This document shows positions 16,833 through 26,129 of a stretch of DNA of 64,000 nt, piece after piece. Each line of letters opens with the position of its first letter. Position 1 is the first letter of the stretch. This stretch comes from an uncultured Bacteroidales bacterium (GTDB lineage Bacteria > Bacteroidota > Bacteroidia > Bacteroidales > UBA932), in NCBI GenBank assembly GCA_944325445.1, contig CALVAG010000002.1, positions 62,001 through 126,000 on the forward strand, given 5' to 3'. The notes under the pieces were generated by a model, which searched no databases, had not been told where the DNA came from, and was given only the letters and a program-made list of their open reading frames with translations. The position numbers were made by a program, and so were the translations under genes.

Positions 16833-17741
16833 TTAAATGAGGCTCTCCATTATCTGCTCCACGCTCTCTATCGAGTTTATAAGGGAGGCGGATTGTCCTA
16901 TTTCTATCTCTCCTTCATCTATCTCTCCTTCGAAGATCCCCTTTTTGGCCCTGCCTTTTCCGAGGTATAGCTGAAGAGCCTCCTTTGTGGCGCCTTCGTT
17001 TTCCATCTTTTCTACGGTTTCTGTAAAGAGCGAGCCGCAAGCCAGCCTTGTCGGGGAGATTTTTTTAAGCAGCAGCCGCGTATCGCCCTCGCCGAGGTTT
17101 ATACAGTGCTCCTTGAATGAGCGGTGGGCGGAACTCTCCTGTGAAAGTGCAAAGCGGGTACCGATTTGCACTCCTTCGGCCCCGAGCGCCTTTACCGCCT
17201 CGATCTGGCATTTGAGGGCAATGCCTCCTGCCGCAATGAGCGGAAGCGAGGTCGCTTGCCTTACCCGTGGAATAAGGCATAACGTAGTGGTCTCTTCCCG
17301 GCCGTTGTGCCCTCCGGCTTCGAAACCCTCCGCCACTATGGAGTCCACTCCGGCCTGTTCGCACTTCTCGGCGAACAGTGCGCTTGAAACCACATGGCAG
17401 ACTGTAATACCATGCTCTTTAAGGTATGGAGTCCATTTCTTGGGAGAACCGGCGGAGGTAAAGACAATCTTTACCTGCTCCTCTACGAGAATTTGCATCA
17501 GCTGTTCGATTTGAGGGTACATAAGGGGTACATTTACTCCGAACGGCAGCTCTCCCAGATTCTCCCGGCACATTCTTATATGATATCTCAGATTGTCGGG
17601 GTGCATGCTGCCCGCTCCGAGAAGCCCGAGTCCGCCGCACCTGCTTACCGCCGAGGCGAGACGCCACCCGCTGCACCAAACCATACCGCCCGAGATTATC
17701 GGATACTTTATATTGAATAGTTTACAAATTCTGTTTTCCAT
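16833..17741 (-). CDS. FMN-dependent NMO/FabK-like oxidoreductase
   Basis: 302 aa from ATG 17741 (MENRICKLFNIKYPI); starts at 17762 or 17798 lie inside the upstream gene. The TIM barrel has the signatures shared by nitronate monooxygenase and the FabK enoyl-ACP reductase: YPIISGGMVW, GGLGLLGAG, FGVNVPL, VAEGFEAGGHNG, AAGGIA and GVQIGTRFA. Nitronate detoxification and fatty-acid enoyl reduction cannot be separated by eye. It is the last gene of an envelope-related minus-strand operon and overlaps the YfhO gene by 20 bases, so translational coupling is likely. Confidence 0.88.
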   Translation of the reverse strand: MENRICKLFNIKYPIISGGMVWCSGWRLASAVSRCGGLGLLGAGSMHPDNLRYHIRMCRENLGELPFGVNVPLMYPQIEQLMQILVEEQVKIVFTSAGSPKKWTPYLKEHGITVCHVVSSALFAEKCEQAGVDSIVAEGFEAGGHNGREETTTLCLIPRVRQATSLPLIAAGGIALKCQIEAVKALGAEGVQIGTRFALSQESSAHRSFKEHCINLGEGDTRLLLKKISPTRLACGSLFTETVEKMENEGATKEALQLYLGKGRAKKGIFEGEIDEGEIEIGQSASLINSIESVEQIMESLI

Positions 17742-20247
17742 CTTTTCTTCTTGTTTTTCCATATAACGTCGTTCCCAGAAGGGCCAGCAGTGCAACATAG
17801 AGCATGGCGGATGATGCCATCGAGCAGCGTTCGCCCTTTACAAAGCTGTCGGGATTGAAGGTAAATGTAATCTCTCCGCTTCCTGCAGGCAGGGAGAGGG
17901 CGCGCAATATGTAGTCGGCCCTGAAAATCGGCAGTTCCCGCTCCTTTCCGCCATTGTCTTTCAGGAGGGCCTTCCACCCCTTGGGGTAGTATATTTCACT
18001 GAATACGGCAACGGCATCGCAACTGCTTGAATAGTTGTAGACAAGCTTGTTGGGGGCATACGATACGAGCGATATGTGCGAGAGGCTGTCGGGTCTCCTG
18101 ATATTGTTTATACAGTTGCCCAGAAACTCCGCTGTCATGAACTCCTTTTCTATAACCGCTTCACGGGCAGGGTCGGCCTTTTTTAGCATCTCCATTTCCA
18201 TGCGGGCTCCCTCTGCCTTTACAAGGGTATCTGCAAACCATGCATTCCCCAAGGCATGCCGGTTTACAAGCGGAGGCAGAGAGCCGTTTATGATTATATA
18301 TTTTGTGTTGAGCATATCCAATGCAGGATGGCCGCCCAAGGCCTGCTGCGCCTCTTCCATTGTCTGCACGTTGCCCAGCCTCCGCGAAAGAATCTCTATT
18401 TCGGGGTAGAGACAGTTTTCTATGATATCCTGGTAACGTTGAAGCTTGGCCGGGCTGTAACCGCCGACCGTTTTATGATAATAGCTCGGATTTGCATCGT
18501 TGAACGGATCTGTTGTCAGGTCGAGAACGCGGTAATCCAAGCTCTTGTCCTGCAGGATAATCTCGTCGGCAGGCCTTTTTGCGAATGTGGTGTTGAACTC
18601 TCTGCGGGTTACGAAATGCGAGCCGTTGAGGTAGCGTTTGTCTATGCTCCACAAATCTGCAAGAATGAGAAGCGTTACAATCATTATGGCCTGGTTTGCC
18701 TTGAGTTTGCCTGTCAGTCCCAACCATATTATCAGAGCGGCGATAGCAATGAATAGAATGCTTCTGATTGCATCGTTGCGCAGAAGCGAAATTCTGTCAT
18801 CTACCAGCGAGGCTGCAATAAGTTGCGGCATTTGCGAATCCGATTCCGATACGAAATTCCCGGCAAGCGAAGGTATAAGGATGAAAAGGAAAGAGATGCC
18901 GCATGTTATGCCGAGCGACCATGCAATTGCCTTTCCTGTTTTTTTACGTTCTGCGGCAGCAGTTCCATTGCCGAACATCTGCTTGAGGCAGAGAACGGCC
19001 AGAACAGGCAACAGAATCTGCAGGATGACAAGTATCATCGAGACTGTCCTGAATTTGTTGTAGAGCGGCGCTATGCTGAAAAACAGTTTTGTGGCAGGCA
19101 TAAAATGGTAGCCCCATGAGAGCATCAGAGCGAGCAGGCTTACTGCCGCTATCCACCATTTCGCCCCTCCCTTTACCAGAAAGAGTCCTAAAATAGCGAG
19201 GAATATGGTTATGGCCCCCATGTACATGGGACCGGCGGTAAATGATTGCGGCCCCCAATAGAGCGGAAGCGCCTTTACGATCCGGTCTGCCGCATAACCG
19301 TTTTGTTGCAAGGTCTTGTAGGTTTCCGAGCCGCTTCCCAACTCCCCTACAGATGCTCCTCCATTGAAGTTCGGGATCAGAAGGTTCAGGGTCTCTTCCA
19401 CTCCGTATGACCATGCAGTCGCATACTCGAGGTCAAGTCCTGCGCTCTTCTGCTGACCCTCTTCTGCTGCAAGTTCGGAGCCTCCGCGCATAGAGTATTG
19501 CGAATATTCATAGGTAGGCCAGAGGTGGTTTATATTTGTTGCGATTCCTAAGGTGCCTGCAACAAGCAGCAGTGCAGAAACCTTTATAAAACGGGGCAGC
19601 AGCTTATCCTTTAATGCGGCGCAGAACTGCCAGATGACATAACCCGCCACAATCATCGCAAGATAGTAGGTTATCTGCGGATGGTTGGCCTTTATCTGAA
19701 AACTGAGCGCAAAGGCAAAGAAGAGCGCCCCCCAGAGCATGGATTTCCTGTAGGCATAGATAACTGCCGCAAGAACCCACGGCATAAAGGCTATTGCAAC
19801 CATTTTAGAGTTGTGGCCCACCTGGATTATCTGCATGTTGTAGGAGCAGAAGGTTATTGCAATGGCCCCGAGTATGGAGAGCCATATGTTCGCCCCAAGG
19901 GCGAGGCAGAGCAGGAACCCTCCGACAAGGCTTATCAGCAGGTAGCTTGCAGGCCTTTCGCCTACGAAAAGCAGGTCATACAGATATTGGGTAAAGTCCC
20001 CTTTGTAGACTACTGAAATGACGGTAGCCGGCATGCCTCCGAACATCGAGTTGGTCCAGAGCGTGCGGTCTGCCGGATGATTTTCATTGTAGGTTACGAT
20101 TTCATGCGACATCCCTGTCCAGCCGGAGATATCGGACTGGTTCACGATTTTCCCCTGCAATACCTGCGGGGCGTATGCATAGGCAATGACCGCAAAGAGC
20201 AGAATTGCACCTGCATACGGCAATATTTTCTTAAAGTTGAAGACCAT
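17722..20247 (-). CDS. YfhO family multispanning membrane protein
   Basis: 841 aa. The N-terminal two thirds have about 12 hydrophobic helices separated by short loops, including YAGAILLFAVIAYAYAP and VGGFLLCLALGANIWLSI; the C-terminal part is a soluble extracytoplasmic domain with a final helix (MASSAMLYVALLALLGTTLYG). The layout and NPSYYHKTVGGYSPAKLQRY motif match YfhO (DUF6541-like GT-C-fold) proteins. Homologues in Gram-positives take part in glycosylating envelope polymers, so a lipid-linked sugar transfer role is an inference. It follows a glycosyltransferase gene by 20 bases. Confidence 0.85.
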   Translation of the reverse strand: MVFNFKKILPYAGAILLFAVIAYAYAPQVLQGKIVNQSDISGWTGMSHEIVTYNENHPADRTLWTNSMFGGMPATVISVVYKGDFTQYLYDLLFVGERPASYLLISLVGGFLLCLALGANIWLSILGAIAITFCSYNMQIIQVGHNSKMVAIAFMPWVLAAVIYAYRKSMLWGALFFAFALSFQIKANHPQITYYLAMIVAGYVIWQFCAALKDKLLPRFIKVSALLLVAGTLGIATNINHLWPTYEYSQYSMRGGSELAAEEGQQKSAGLDLEYATAWSYGVEETLNLLIPNFNGGASVGELGSGSETYKTLQQNGYAADRIVKALPLYWGPQSFTAGPMYMGAITIFLAILGLFLVKGGAKWWIAAVSLLALMLSWGYHFMPATKLFFSIAPLYNKFRTVSMILVILQILLPVLAVLCLKQMFGNGTAAAERKKTGKAIAWSLGITCGISFLFILIPSLAGNFVSESDSQMPQLIAASLVDDRISLLRNDAIRSILFIAIAALIIWLGLTGKLKANQAIMIVTLLILADLWSIDKRYLNGSHFVTRREFNTTFAKRPADEIILQDKSLDYRVLDLTTDPFNDANPSYYHKTVGGYSPAKLQRYQDIIENCLYPEIEILSRRLGNVQTMEEAQQALGGHPALDMLNTKYIIINGSLPPLVNRHALGNAWFADTLVKAEGARMEMEMLKKADPAREAVIEKEFMTAEFLGNCINNIRRPDSLSHISLVSYAPNKLVYNYSSSCDAVAVFSEIYYPKGWKALLKDNGGKERELPIFRADYILRALSLPAGSGEITFTFNPDSFVKGERCSMASSAMLYVALLALLGTTLYGKTRRKDGKQNL

Positions 20248-20267
20248 AAGTCCGTTAGATTATCGGT

Positions 20268-21620
20268 TTATATTTTTGTTATACTATTCAGAAATTCCGA
20301 CAGTTTTACAGCCTCCTCCTTTCTGGAGTAGTGTAAGATTTTCGGATCCGTTATCTCTTTTGCCCTGTCGTTAAAGGTCTCTTTGCCGCAATCTTCCAGC
20401 CATTTTCCATAGAGTGCGAGCAGATATTTTTTTATGGGCTCCTTTTCATCCCATTGGAAGATTGTCCCGGCGCCGGTTTCCGCAAGGGCGGCAGCCAAAT
20501 CCCCATTCTTGGGGCCGAAGGCCAGAATGGGAGAGCCGGAGGCCAGATATTCGAAAAATTTCCCGGTGAGGATTCCACCTGCCTCCGGCTCCTTGCGGAG
20601 CGGCAGCAGCAGAAGCGAGGCAGCCCTTTGCCATGTGGGAATAACGGAGTGCGGCATATAGCCCATGTTTACAAAGCACTCCTGCAGGCCCGCTTCCGCC
20701 ACTGCCCGCTCCACGGATTTGCCTGCCTGCCCCATAACCCTGACCTGCAGCCTCTTTTTGAACTCCGGATTCCCGGCTGCAATCTCCCCTAATGCTTTCC
20801 ATAACATTTCCGGATTGCCGTCGTCTGCAAGGATGCCTGTATGCAGAATCAGAAACTTCTCCTTTATCTCATCGTATTCCGGCAATGAAGCCATATCCGC
20901 GGCGTTTGCAAAGTCTTCCGGGTCGAATCCGTTCGGAATTACCGTTACCGGGGTATCTGTAGCAGACCTGAAATTTTCGGCAATCTGCCCGGAAACCGTC
21001 ACTATTCCGTCTGCCCTCTCGAGAACCTCCTTTTCCAATTTCCCATGTCTTTTTTTTGCAAAATTTGTGAGAGGCAGATGCTTGAAATAAAAAATCTTTG
21101 TCCACGGGTCTCTGAAATCCGCTATCCATTTTATTTTTGCAGCCTTGCTCAACCGTGCCGCTATAAGGTGCATCGAATGGGGCGGCCCGGTACTTATTAT
21201 GGCATCTGCAGGATTATTTTTCAGGTACCGTTTCAAAAACCTTGCAGAGGGCCTTATCCAGAAGCAGCGCGGGTCCGGAATGAAAAAATTCCCCCTTATA
21301 AAGGCAAACAGCCTTGCACTTGCAGAACCGCCGCTCTCCTTTGAAATAATGTTGGCCTCTATCGTCTCTCCCCTTTTCTTTCCGCTCAGGAATTTGTATA
21401 CCGAATAGGGTTCGAATATTTTTCGTTTGAGCACTGTCATCCCCTCCGGAATTTCCCTGCATAATGCCTCATCTATGGCGTTCGGCTCAGGATTGAGAGG
21501 GGTATAAATGACCGGCTCCCACCCGAGTTGGGGCAGGTACTTGGCAAATTTGAGCCAGCGCTGAACACCCGAACCGCCGGATGGGGGCCAATAATATGTA
21601 ATAATCAATACTCTCTTCAC
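20268..21620 (-). CDS. Glycosyltransferase family 4-like (GT-B fold)
   Basis: 450 aa from a GTG start. N-terminal domain: ITYYWPPSGGSGVQRWLKFAKYLPQLGWEP (GT4 acceptor domain; here YYWPPSGGSGVQRWLKFAKY) . C-terminal nucleotide-sugar domain: TVIPNGFDPEDF, ILHTGILADDGNPE, LLPLRKEPEAGGILTGKFFEYLASGSPIL with the conserved Glu. The GTG overlaps the stop codon of the upstream serine-hydrolase gene (TAGTG), a typical coupled junction. Acceptor unknown; an envelope polysaccharide is likely given YfhO downstream. Confidence 0.9.
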   Translation of the reverse strand: MKRVLIITYYWPPSGGSGVQRWLKFAKYLPQLGWEPVIYTPLNPEPNAIDEALCREIPEGMTVLKRKIFEPYSVYKFLSGKKRGETIEANIISKESGGSASARLFAFIRGNFFIPDPRCFWIRPSARFLKRYLKNNPADAIISTGPPHSMHLIAARLSKAAKIKWIADFRDPWTKIFYFKHLPLTNFAKKRHGKLEKEVLERADGIVTVSGQIAENFRSATDTPVTVIPNGFDPEDFANAADMASLPEYDEIKEKFLILHTGILADDGNPEMLWKALGEIAAGNPEFKKRLQVRVMGQAGKSVERAVAEAGLQECFVNMGYMPHSVIPTWQRAASLLLLPLRKEPEAGGILTGKFFEYLASGSPILAFGPKNGDLAAALAETGAGTIFQWDEKEPIKKYLLALYGKWLEDCGKETFNDRAKEITDPKILHYSRKEEAVKLSEFLNSITKI

Positions 21621-22792
21621 TATTGCTCTTTAACGAAATTGTTGTAGAGACAGGCTACGGCTTCGCGGTGAATTGACATAAAGCCGTTGTCTCTTCTGCC
21701 GGTACAGCCGTTGGTCATTACAACAAAGCCGAATTTGCGGTCAGCATCCCAGAACATTGCGGTATAAACTCCGTATGCGCTTCCGGTATGGCCTATCATT
21801 GTCACTCCGTCGAGCAATTTGTCTGCAGTGCATATTGCAAATCCGTAACCTGTTGTACCTTCCTCATTTGTAGGGATAATCTGCGATTGCATAAGTTCTG
21901 CGCTCTCCTTGTTTATGATGGTTGTGCTGTCGAGAGTTCCGAGCCCCATATGCATCATCATGACTTTGGCCAGATCCTGTGCAGAGATTTTGACTCCGCC
22001 GGTAGGAGAGAAAATAGGGGTGGATTTTCCCATTACATAATTTGCAATCTCTTTGGTCCTTGGTGCGTATGCATCGGGAGAGTTTACGAACGTTCCCTTT
22101 TCAGTGTCGTACTCATAGAGCTTTACGAACTTAGAAGAATCGAGCGAAGCTATTTCGTAACCTGCATAGACTCCGAGCGGTTTCATGATGTGGTTCACAA
22201 TATACTGGTCGAACCTTTCACCGCTTACAATCTCTATTATGGTACCCAATGTATTGAATCCCATATTGCAGTATTCATATTTCGTTCCCGGCTCATAGTC
22301 GTTCCATGCGGTTTTCCATGTCTTTGAGGAGTCGGGATTTATCGAATTCAATGAAAAGTAGCCGTTATAGTCGTTCATGCTCGAAGAGTGCGAAAGCAAC
22401 ATTCTGACCGTAACGGGCACCTTGGGATATTTGGGGTTCCTTACTTTAAATCCTAAAATATCTGAAACATCTGCTTCAAGATCGAGTTTGCCCTGCTCTA
22501 CCAGTTGCATTATGCCGGTAGCGGTAAACGATTTTGAAATGGAGGCGATTCTGAAAATGTCGTCTTTACTGAGCGGAGTCTGCGCATCAAGGTCTTTGTA
22601 GCCGAACGTGTTGTTGTAGACAACCTGGCCGTCCTTTACAGCTACTACAGCAAGGCCGACAGCCTTGTTTGTCTCCATAATCTGTTGGATTTCATTTGCA
22701 ACGATCTCTTCTTTGGTCTCGCCGCATGAAATGATGAGGGCAGTGGCGAATATCGGCAGCACTGCGGCTTTGAGAAATTTTTTCAGGTTCAT
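21620..22792 (-). CDS. Serine hydrolase lipoprotein, class C beta-lactamase fold
   Basis: 390 aa. Signal with lipobox (ALIISCGET, Cys23). The three penicillin-binding/beta-lactamase motifs are present: SISK at residues 84-87, a YxN motif in YEYCNMGFN, and HTG in GHTGSAYG. It can be a peptidase or esterase acting on cell-wall peptides or D-amino-acid substrates; true beta-lactam hydrolysis is not implied. First gene of the operon with the glycosyltransferase, YfhO and NMO genes. A TAAATTTG box lies 26 bases upstream. Confidence 0.9.
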   Translation of the reverse strand: MNLKKFLKAAVLPIFATALIISCGETKEEIVANEIQQIMETNKAVGLAVVAVKDGQVVYNNTFGYKDLDAQTPLSKDDIFRIASISKSFTATGIMQLVEQGKLDLEADVSDILGFKVRNPKYPKVPVTVRMLLSHSSSMNDYNGYFSLNSINPDSSKTWKTAWNDYEPGTKYEYCNMGFNTLGTIIEIVSGERFDQYIVNHIMKPLGVYAGYEIASLDSSKFVKLYEYDTEKGTFVNSPDAYAPRTKEIANYVMGKSTPIFSPTGGVKISAQDLAKVMMMHMGLGTLDSTTIINKESAELMQSQIIPTNEEGTTGYGFAICTADKLLDGVTMIGHTGSAYGVYTAMFWDADRKFGFVVMTNGCTGRRDNGFMSIHREAVACLYNNFVKEQ

Positions 22793-22818
22793 AATAATTG
22801 GAATTAAGGTTCAAAGAG

Positions 22819-22826
22819 CAAATTTA
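22819..22826 (-). promoter_or_regulatory. -7 box of the serine-hydrolase/GT/YfhO operon
   Basis: TAAATTTG on the minus strand, a perfect consensus match, with a leader of about 22 bases to the ATG at 22792. Confidence 0.55.
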
Positions 22827-22861
22827 ATTTTTTTGATGCAAAATTCATAAATTTAGACCAC

Positions 22862-23083
22862 TTAATTCCTTTCCTTGGTCTCGGGCCGGAACAATCCGGA
22901 ATCTCCATCATGCTTCCATAAAACTCGGCCGCGGTGTCTGGACAGGGGCGCATGCTGCCATTCTCCCGGGAGTGAGATAGGGGACAATGCCGTTGTTGCG
23001 GCAGGCGCAGCGGTATCGAAAGACGTAGAGGCAAATACAATAGTCGGAGGCGTACCTGCAAAGTTCGTCAGATACATAACCCC
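22862..23083 (+). pseudogene. Remnant of a hexapeptide-repeat acyltransferase (3' end only, frameshifted)
   Basis: Two adjacent frames together give the C-terminal left-handed beta-helix of a LbetaH acetyltransferase. Frame one, up to 22971, reads KLGRGVWTGAHAAILPG; from 22974 the next frame reads EIGDNAVVAAGAAVSKDV and then NTIVGGVPAKFVRYI. One missing base at about 22972-22973 explains the break. There is no start codon, no N-terminal catalytic region, and the second frame runs into the convergent lipoprotein gene. Intact members transfer acetyl groups to sugars or antibiotics. The fragment is all that is left of a gene once located here. Confidence 0.8.
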
Positions 23084-23098
23084 CGACTTTATACCGCC

Positions 23099-23362
23099 CT
23101 ATTTTGCAGGAGCGACTTTTGATGCCTCCATTCCGGGCGTGTAATCTCCTTCATAGGAAATTTCGAGGGTATCGCCTATAAAGAGCCCGTCTACTTCGCT
23201 CTTGTCTGCATTCATTGTAGAGAATGTAAGGGTGTCGCTTCCCGATACCACCATTACGGTATTCATGCTTGCGTCGAGTACAACACCTTTCGAGCTGTTG
23301 GATTTGGGTGCGCAACTCCACAACAGGAGCGCCGCCGCTGCAATTGCCAATACTTTTTTCAT
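23099..23362 (-). CDS. Small lipoprotein, unknown function
   Basis: 87 aa. The signal peptide ends in a lipobox (ALLLWSCAPK). The mature part of about 70 residues is predicted all-beta (TVMVVSGSDTLTFSTMN, GLFIGDTLEISYEGDY) and may be an OB-like or small barrel fold. No family recognised. A TACTTTTG promoter box lies 47 bases upstream. It converges on the acyltransferase remnant. Confidence 0.75.
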   Translation of the reverse strand: MKKVLAIAAAALLLWSCAPKSNSSKGVVLDASMNTVMVVSGSDTLTFSTMNADKSEVDGLFIGDTLEISYEGDYTPGMEASKVAPAK

Positions 23363-23408
23363 AGATTCTGATTTTTATAAAGTTCTGTAAATAACAAGTT
23401 TTACGCTG

Positions 23409-23416
23409 CAAAAGTA
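23409..23416 (-). promoter_or_regulatory. -7 box of the small lipoprotein gene
   Basis: TACTTTTG on the minus strand, perfect TAnnTTTG match, leader about 41 bases. Confidence 0.55.
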
Positions 23417-23494
23417 AAACAGAGGTTTTAAATCTGCAAATTGCATCCCATTTATTTTTTACAAACCGGAAAACCATTTGTCAGGAGTTTTCTT

Positions 23495-23502
23495 TATTTT
23501 TG
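23495..23502 (+). promoter_or_regulatory. mutS promoter -7 box
   Basis: TATTTTTG, perfect match. It ends 7 bases before the ATG at 23510, so the predicted mRNA leader is 0-3 bases. Confidence 0.6.
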
Positions 23503-23509
23503 TAGTCCT

Positions 23510-26119
23510 ATGGATGAGGAGAACAAAATAGCGCAGACTCCGTTGATGAAACAGTATTTCAGCGTAAAGGCGCAACATCCCGATGCGCTGCTGCTGTTCA
23601 GGGTGGGAGATTTTTACGAGACTTTTGGAGAGGATGCCAGAATAGCCAGCAAGGTGCTCGGAATAGTCCTTACCAAAAGGGCCAACGGTTATGCCTCTTC
23701 TGTAGATCTTGCCGGATTCCCGCACCATGCCATAGATACATATCTGCCGAAGCTGGTAAGGGGTGGTTATAAGGTTGCGGTCTGCGACCAGCTCGAAGAT
23801 CCCAAGCTTACAAAAAAGATAGTCAAAAGAGGCGTTACCGAGCTTGTCACGCCCGGTATAGCCTACAATGAGCAGTTGCTGACACAAAAGGAGAACAATT
23901 TCCTTGCGGCAGTCAATTTCAGCGGGAAAAAAGCCGGAGTGGCCTTTCTCGATGTCTCTACCGGAACTTTTGAAGTAGGCGAAGGTTCGATAGACTATGT
24001 GGAGATGCTGCTTTCCAATTTTTCTCCTAAAGAGATCGTACTCCAGCGCGAATATGTTAAGGGGTTCAGGGAGCGTTTCGGAAACAGTTTCTATCTCTCC
24101 GTTATGGATGAGTGGGCCTTTGTGGAGAGTGCCTGCGAAGAGAAACTGAAAAAACAGTTCAACCTCTCATCGCTGAAAGGGTTCGGGGTGCAGCGTTTCC
24201 CCCTTGGAGTAACTGCGGCAGGTACCATTCTCTTTTATCTGGAGCAGAACCATGCTACAGACCTGAGCCATATCTGTTCCATCTCGAGAATAGACGGCAA
24301 CGATTTTGTCTGGCTCGACAAATTTACAATCAGGAATCTGGAGATCTTCTCCCCTGCAATGGGAGAGGACGGTACGGCGCTTATAGATATTGTAGACAGG
24401 TGTGCCTGTACGCTCGGTTCCAGAATGCTGCGCAGCTGGATGACAATGCCGCTCAAGGAGAGCGCGAAGATAGAGGAGCGTCTCTCTGTTGTAGAATATT
24501 TTGTGAATGAACCGGAAAAACGAGGTGAAATAAGGGAACACCTTTCGAATGTGGGAGATTTGGAGAGGATTACCGCCAGGGCTGCCGCCGGAAAGATATT
24601 TCCGCGCGAGGTACTCCAGTTGAAAAGGGGGCTTTCACAGGCAATCCCAATCAAGGAGCTTTGCGAACAGTCGGGAGTGGAGCGTCTGGCCGCTTTGGGT
24701 AAAAGCATAGATGTGCCATTGGAACTTTTGCAGAAAATAGATAAGGAGCTTTTGCCCAACCCCGCAGCGCAGCTGGGCAAGGGAGACATCATAGCGGATG
24801 GCGTAAACGAAGAGCTGGACAGTCTCAGACAACTTGCACGGCATGGCAAGGATTACCTGCTTGATTTGCAGCAAAAAGAGATGGAGAGAACCGGAATATC
24901 TTCGCTCAAGATAAGTTACAACAATGTTTTCGGCTATTATCTGGAGGTAAGGAATACCCACAGGGATAAGGTGCCGGCAGAGTGGATAAGAAAGCAGACC
25001 CTTGTAAATGCCGAAAGATATATAACCCCGGAACTGAAAGAGTACGAGGAGAAGATTCTCGGGGCCGAAGACAGAATATACATTATAGAGCAGCAGATTT
25101 ACGGCGCTCTGGTAAATGAGATAAAGGAACATATTCCGCAAATCCAGCAGACAGGGCTTGCAGTGGCCCAGGCAGATTGCCTTTCCGCTTTTGCGCAGCT
25201 GGCCTCCGAGCGGAACTACTGCAAGCCGAAGATGAACGACTCGCGGGTAATAGATATAAAACAGGGCCGCCATCCTGTAATAGAATCCCTAATGGAGGAG
25301 GGAGAGGAGTATGTCGCAAACGACCTTTTCCTCGACAGCGATTCGCAGCAGATAATAATTCTTACAGGCCCGAATATGGCCGGAAAGTCTGCATTGCTCA
25401 GACAGACCGCACTTATCGTCTTTATGGCGCAGATAGGTTCATTCGTTCCTGCGCAGAGTGCTGAAATAGGGGTTACCGACAAGATTTTTACAAGAGTCGG
25501 CGCATCGGACAATATTTCTCGCGGAGAGTCCACCTTCATGGTGGAGATGACCGAGACTTCTACCATATTGCACAATCTGTCGGAACGCTCGCTTATATTG
25601 CTGGATGAGATTGGGCGCGGTACGAGTACGTTCGACGGCATGTCCATAGCGTGGGGGATAGTGGAATACCTGCATAAATGCGGAAAACGGCCGAAAACGC
25701 TTTTTGCAACCCATTATCACGAACTGAATGAGCTGGAAAATCTTTACGAAAGGGTAAGGAACTATCATATCTCTGTTAAAGAGGTTGATAAGAATGTCAT
25801 ATTTTTAAGGAAACTGGAACGGGGAGGCGTGGCCCACAGTTTTGGAATACATGTGGCCCGTCTGGCCGGAATGCCGCGGGAGGTTATAAATTTCGCGGAG
25901 AGAAAACTGAACCGTCTGGAGAGCGAACAGGGGGACGGTGGCGGCAAGGGCAGGCAGAAGGAGGGCCGGATGGATCTGCAGCTTTCGCTCTTTCAGCTCG
26001 ACGATCCCCTGCTTTTGGAGATAAAGGAGCAGCTGAGGGAAATCGATTTGAATAAAATGTCGCCTCTCGACGCTTTCGATACGTTGAGGGCCTTGAAAAA
26101 GAAGATAGGAGCAGATTAA
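23510..26119 (+). CDS. mutS: DNA mismatch repair protein MutS
   Basis: 869 aa MutS1. It recognises mismatches and recruits MutL. The start is ATG 23510 (MDEENKIAQTPLMKQYFSVK); the ORF extends 23 codons further up, but that part contains the promoter. Motifs: the mismatch-reading loop RVGDFYETFGEDA (Phe-x-Glu) near residue 38, connector and lever domains, Walker A GPNMAGKSALLRQ (about 619), GASDNISRGESTFMVEM, DEIGRGTSTFDG, and the C-terminal helix-turn-helix. Nothing essential is missing. The ABC permease gene follows after 10 bases. Confidence 0.98.
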   Translation: MDEENKIAQTPLMKQYFSVKAQHPDALLLFRVGDFYETFGEDARIASKVLGIVLTKRANGYASSVDLAGFPHHAIDTYLPKLVRGGYKVAVCDQLEDPKLTKKIVKRGVTELVTPGIAYNEQLLTQKENNFLAAVNFSGKKAGVAFLDVSTGTFEVGEGSIDYVEMLLSNFSPKEIVLQREYVKGFRERFGNSFYLSVMDEWAFVESACEEKLKKQFNLSSLKGFGVQRFPLGVTAAGTILFYLEQNHATDLSHICSISRIDGNDFVWLDKFTIRNLEIFSPAMGEDGTALIDIVDRCACTLGSRMLRSWMTMPLKESAKIEERLSVVEYFVNEPEKRGEIREHLSNVGDLERITARAAAGKIFPREVLQLKRGLSQAIPIKELCEQSGVERLAALGKSIDVPLELLQKIDKELLPNPAAQLGKGDIIADGVNEELDSLRQLARHGKDYLLDLQQKEMERTGISSLKISYNNVFGYYLEVRNTHRDKVPAEWIRKQTLVNAERYITPELKEYEEKILGAEDRIYIIEQQIYGALVNEIKEHIPQIQQTGLAVAQADCLSAFAQLASERNYCKPKMNDSRVIDIKQGRHPVIESLMEEGEEYVANDLFLDSDSQQIIILTGPNMAGKSALLRQTALIVFMAQIGSFVPAQSAEIGVTDKIFTRVGASDNISRGESTFMVEMTETSTILHNLSERSLILLDEIGRGTSTFDGMSIAWGIVEYLHKCGKRPKTLFATHYHELNELENLYERVRNYHISVKEVDKNVIFLRKLERGGVAHSFGIHVARLAGMPREVINFAERKLNRLESEQGDGGGKGRQKEGRMDLQLSLFQLDDPLLLEIKEQLREIDLNKMSPLDAFDTLRALKKKIGAD

Positions 26120-26129
26120 AACGAGGGGT

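Noticed and set aside
23441-23510. Longer N-terminus for MutS
   Set aside because: The extra 23 codons contain the -7 box and do not resemble MutS N-termini.
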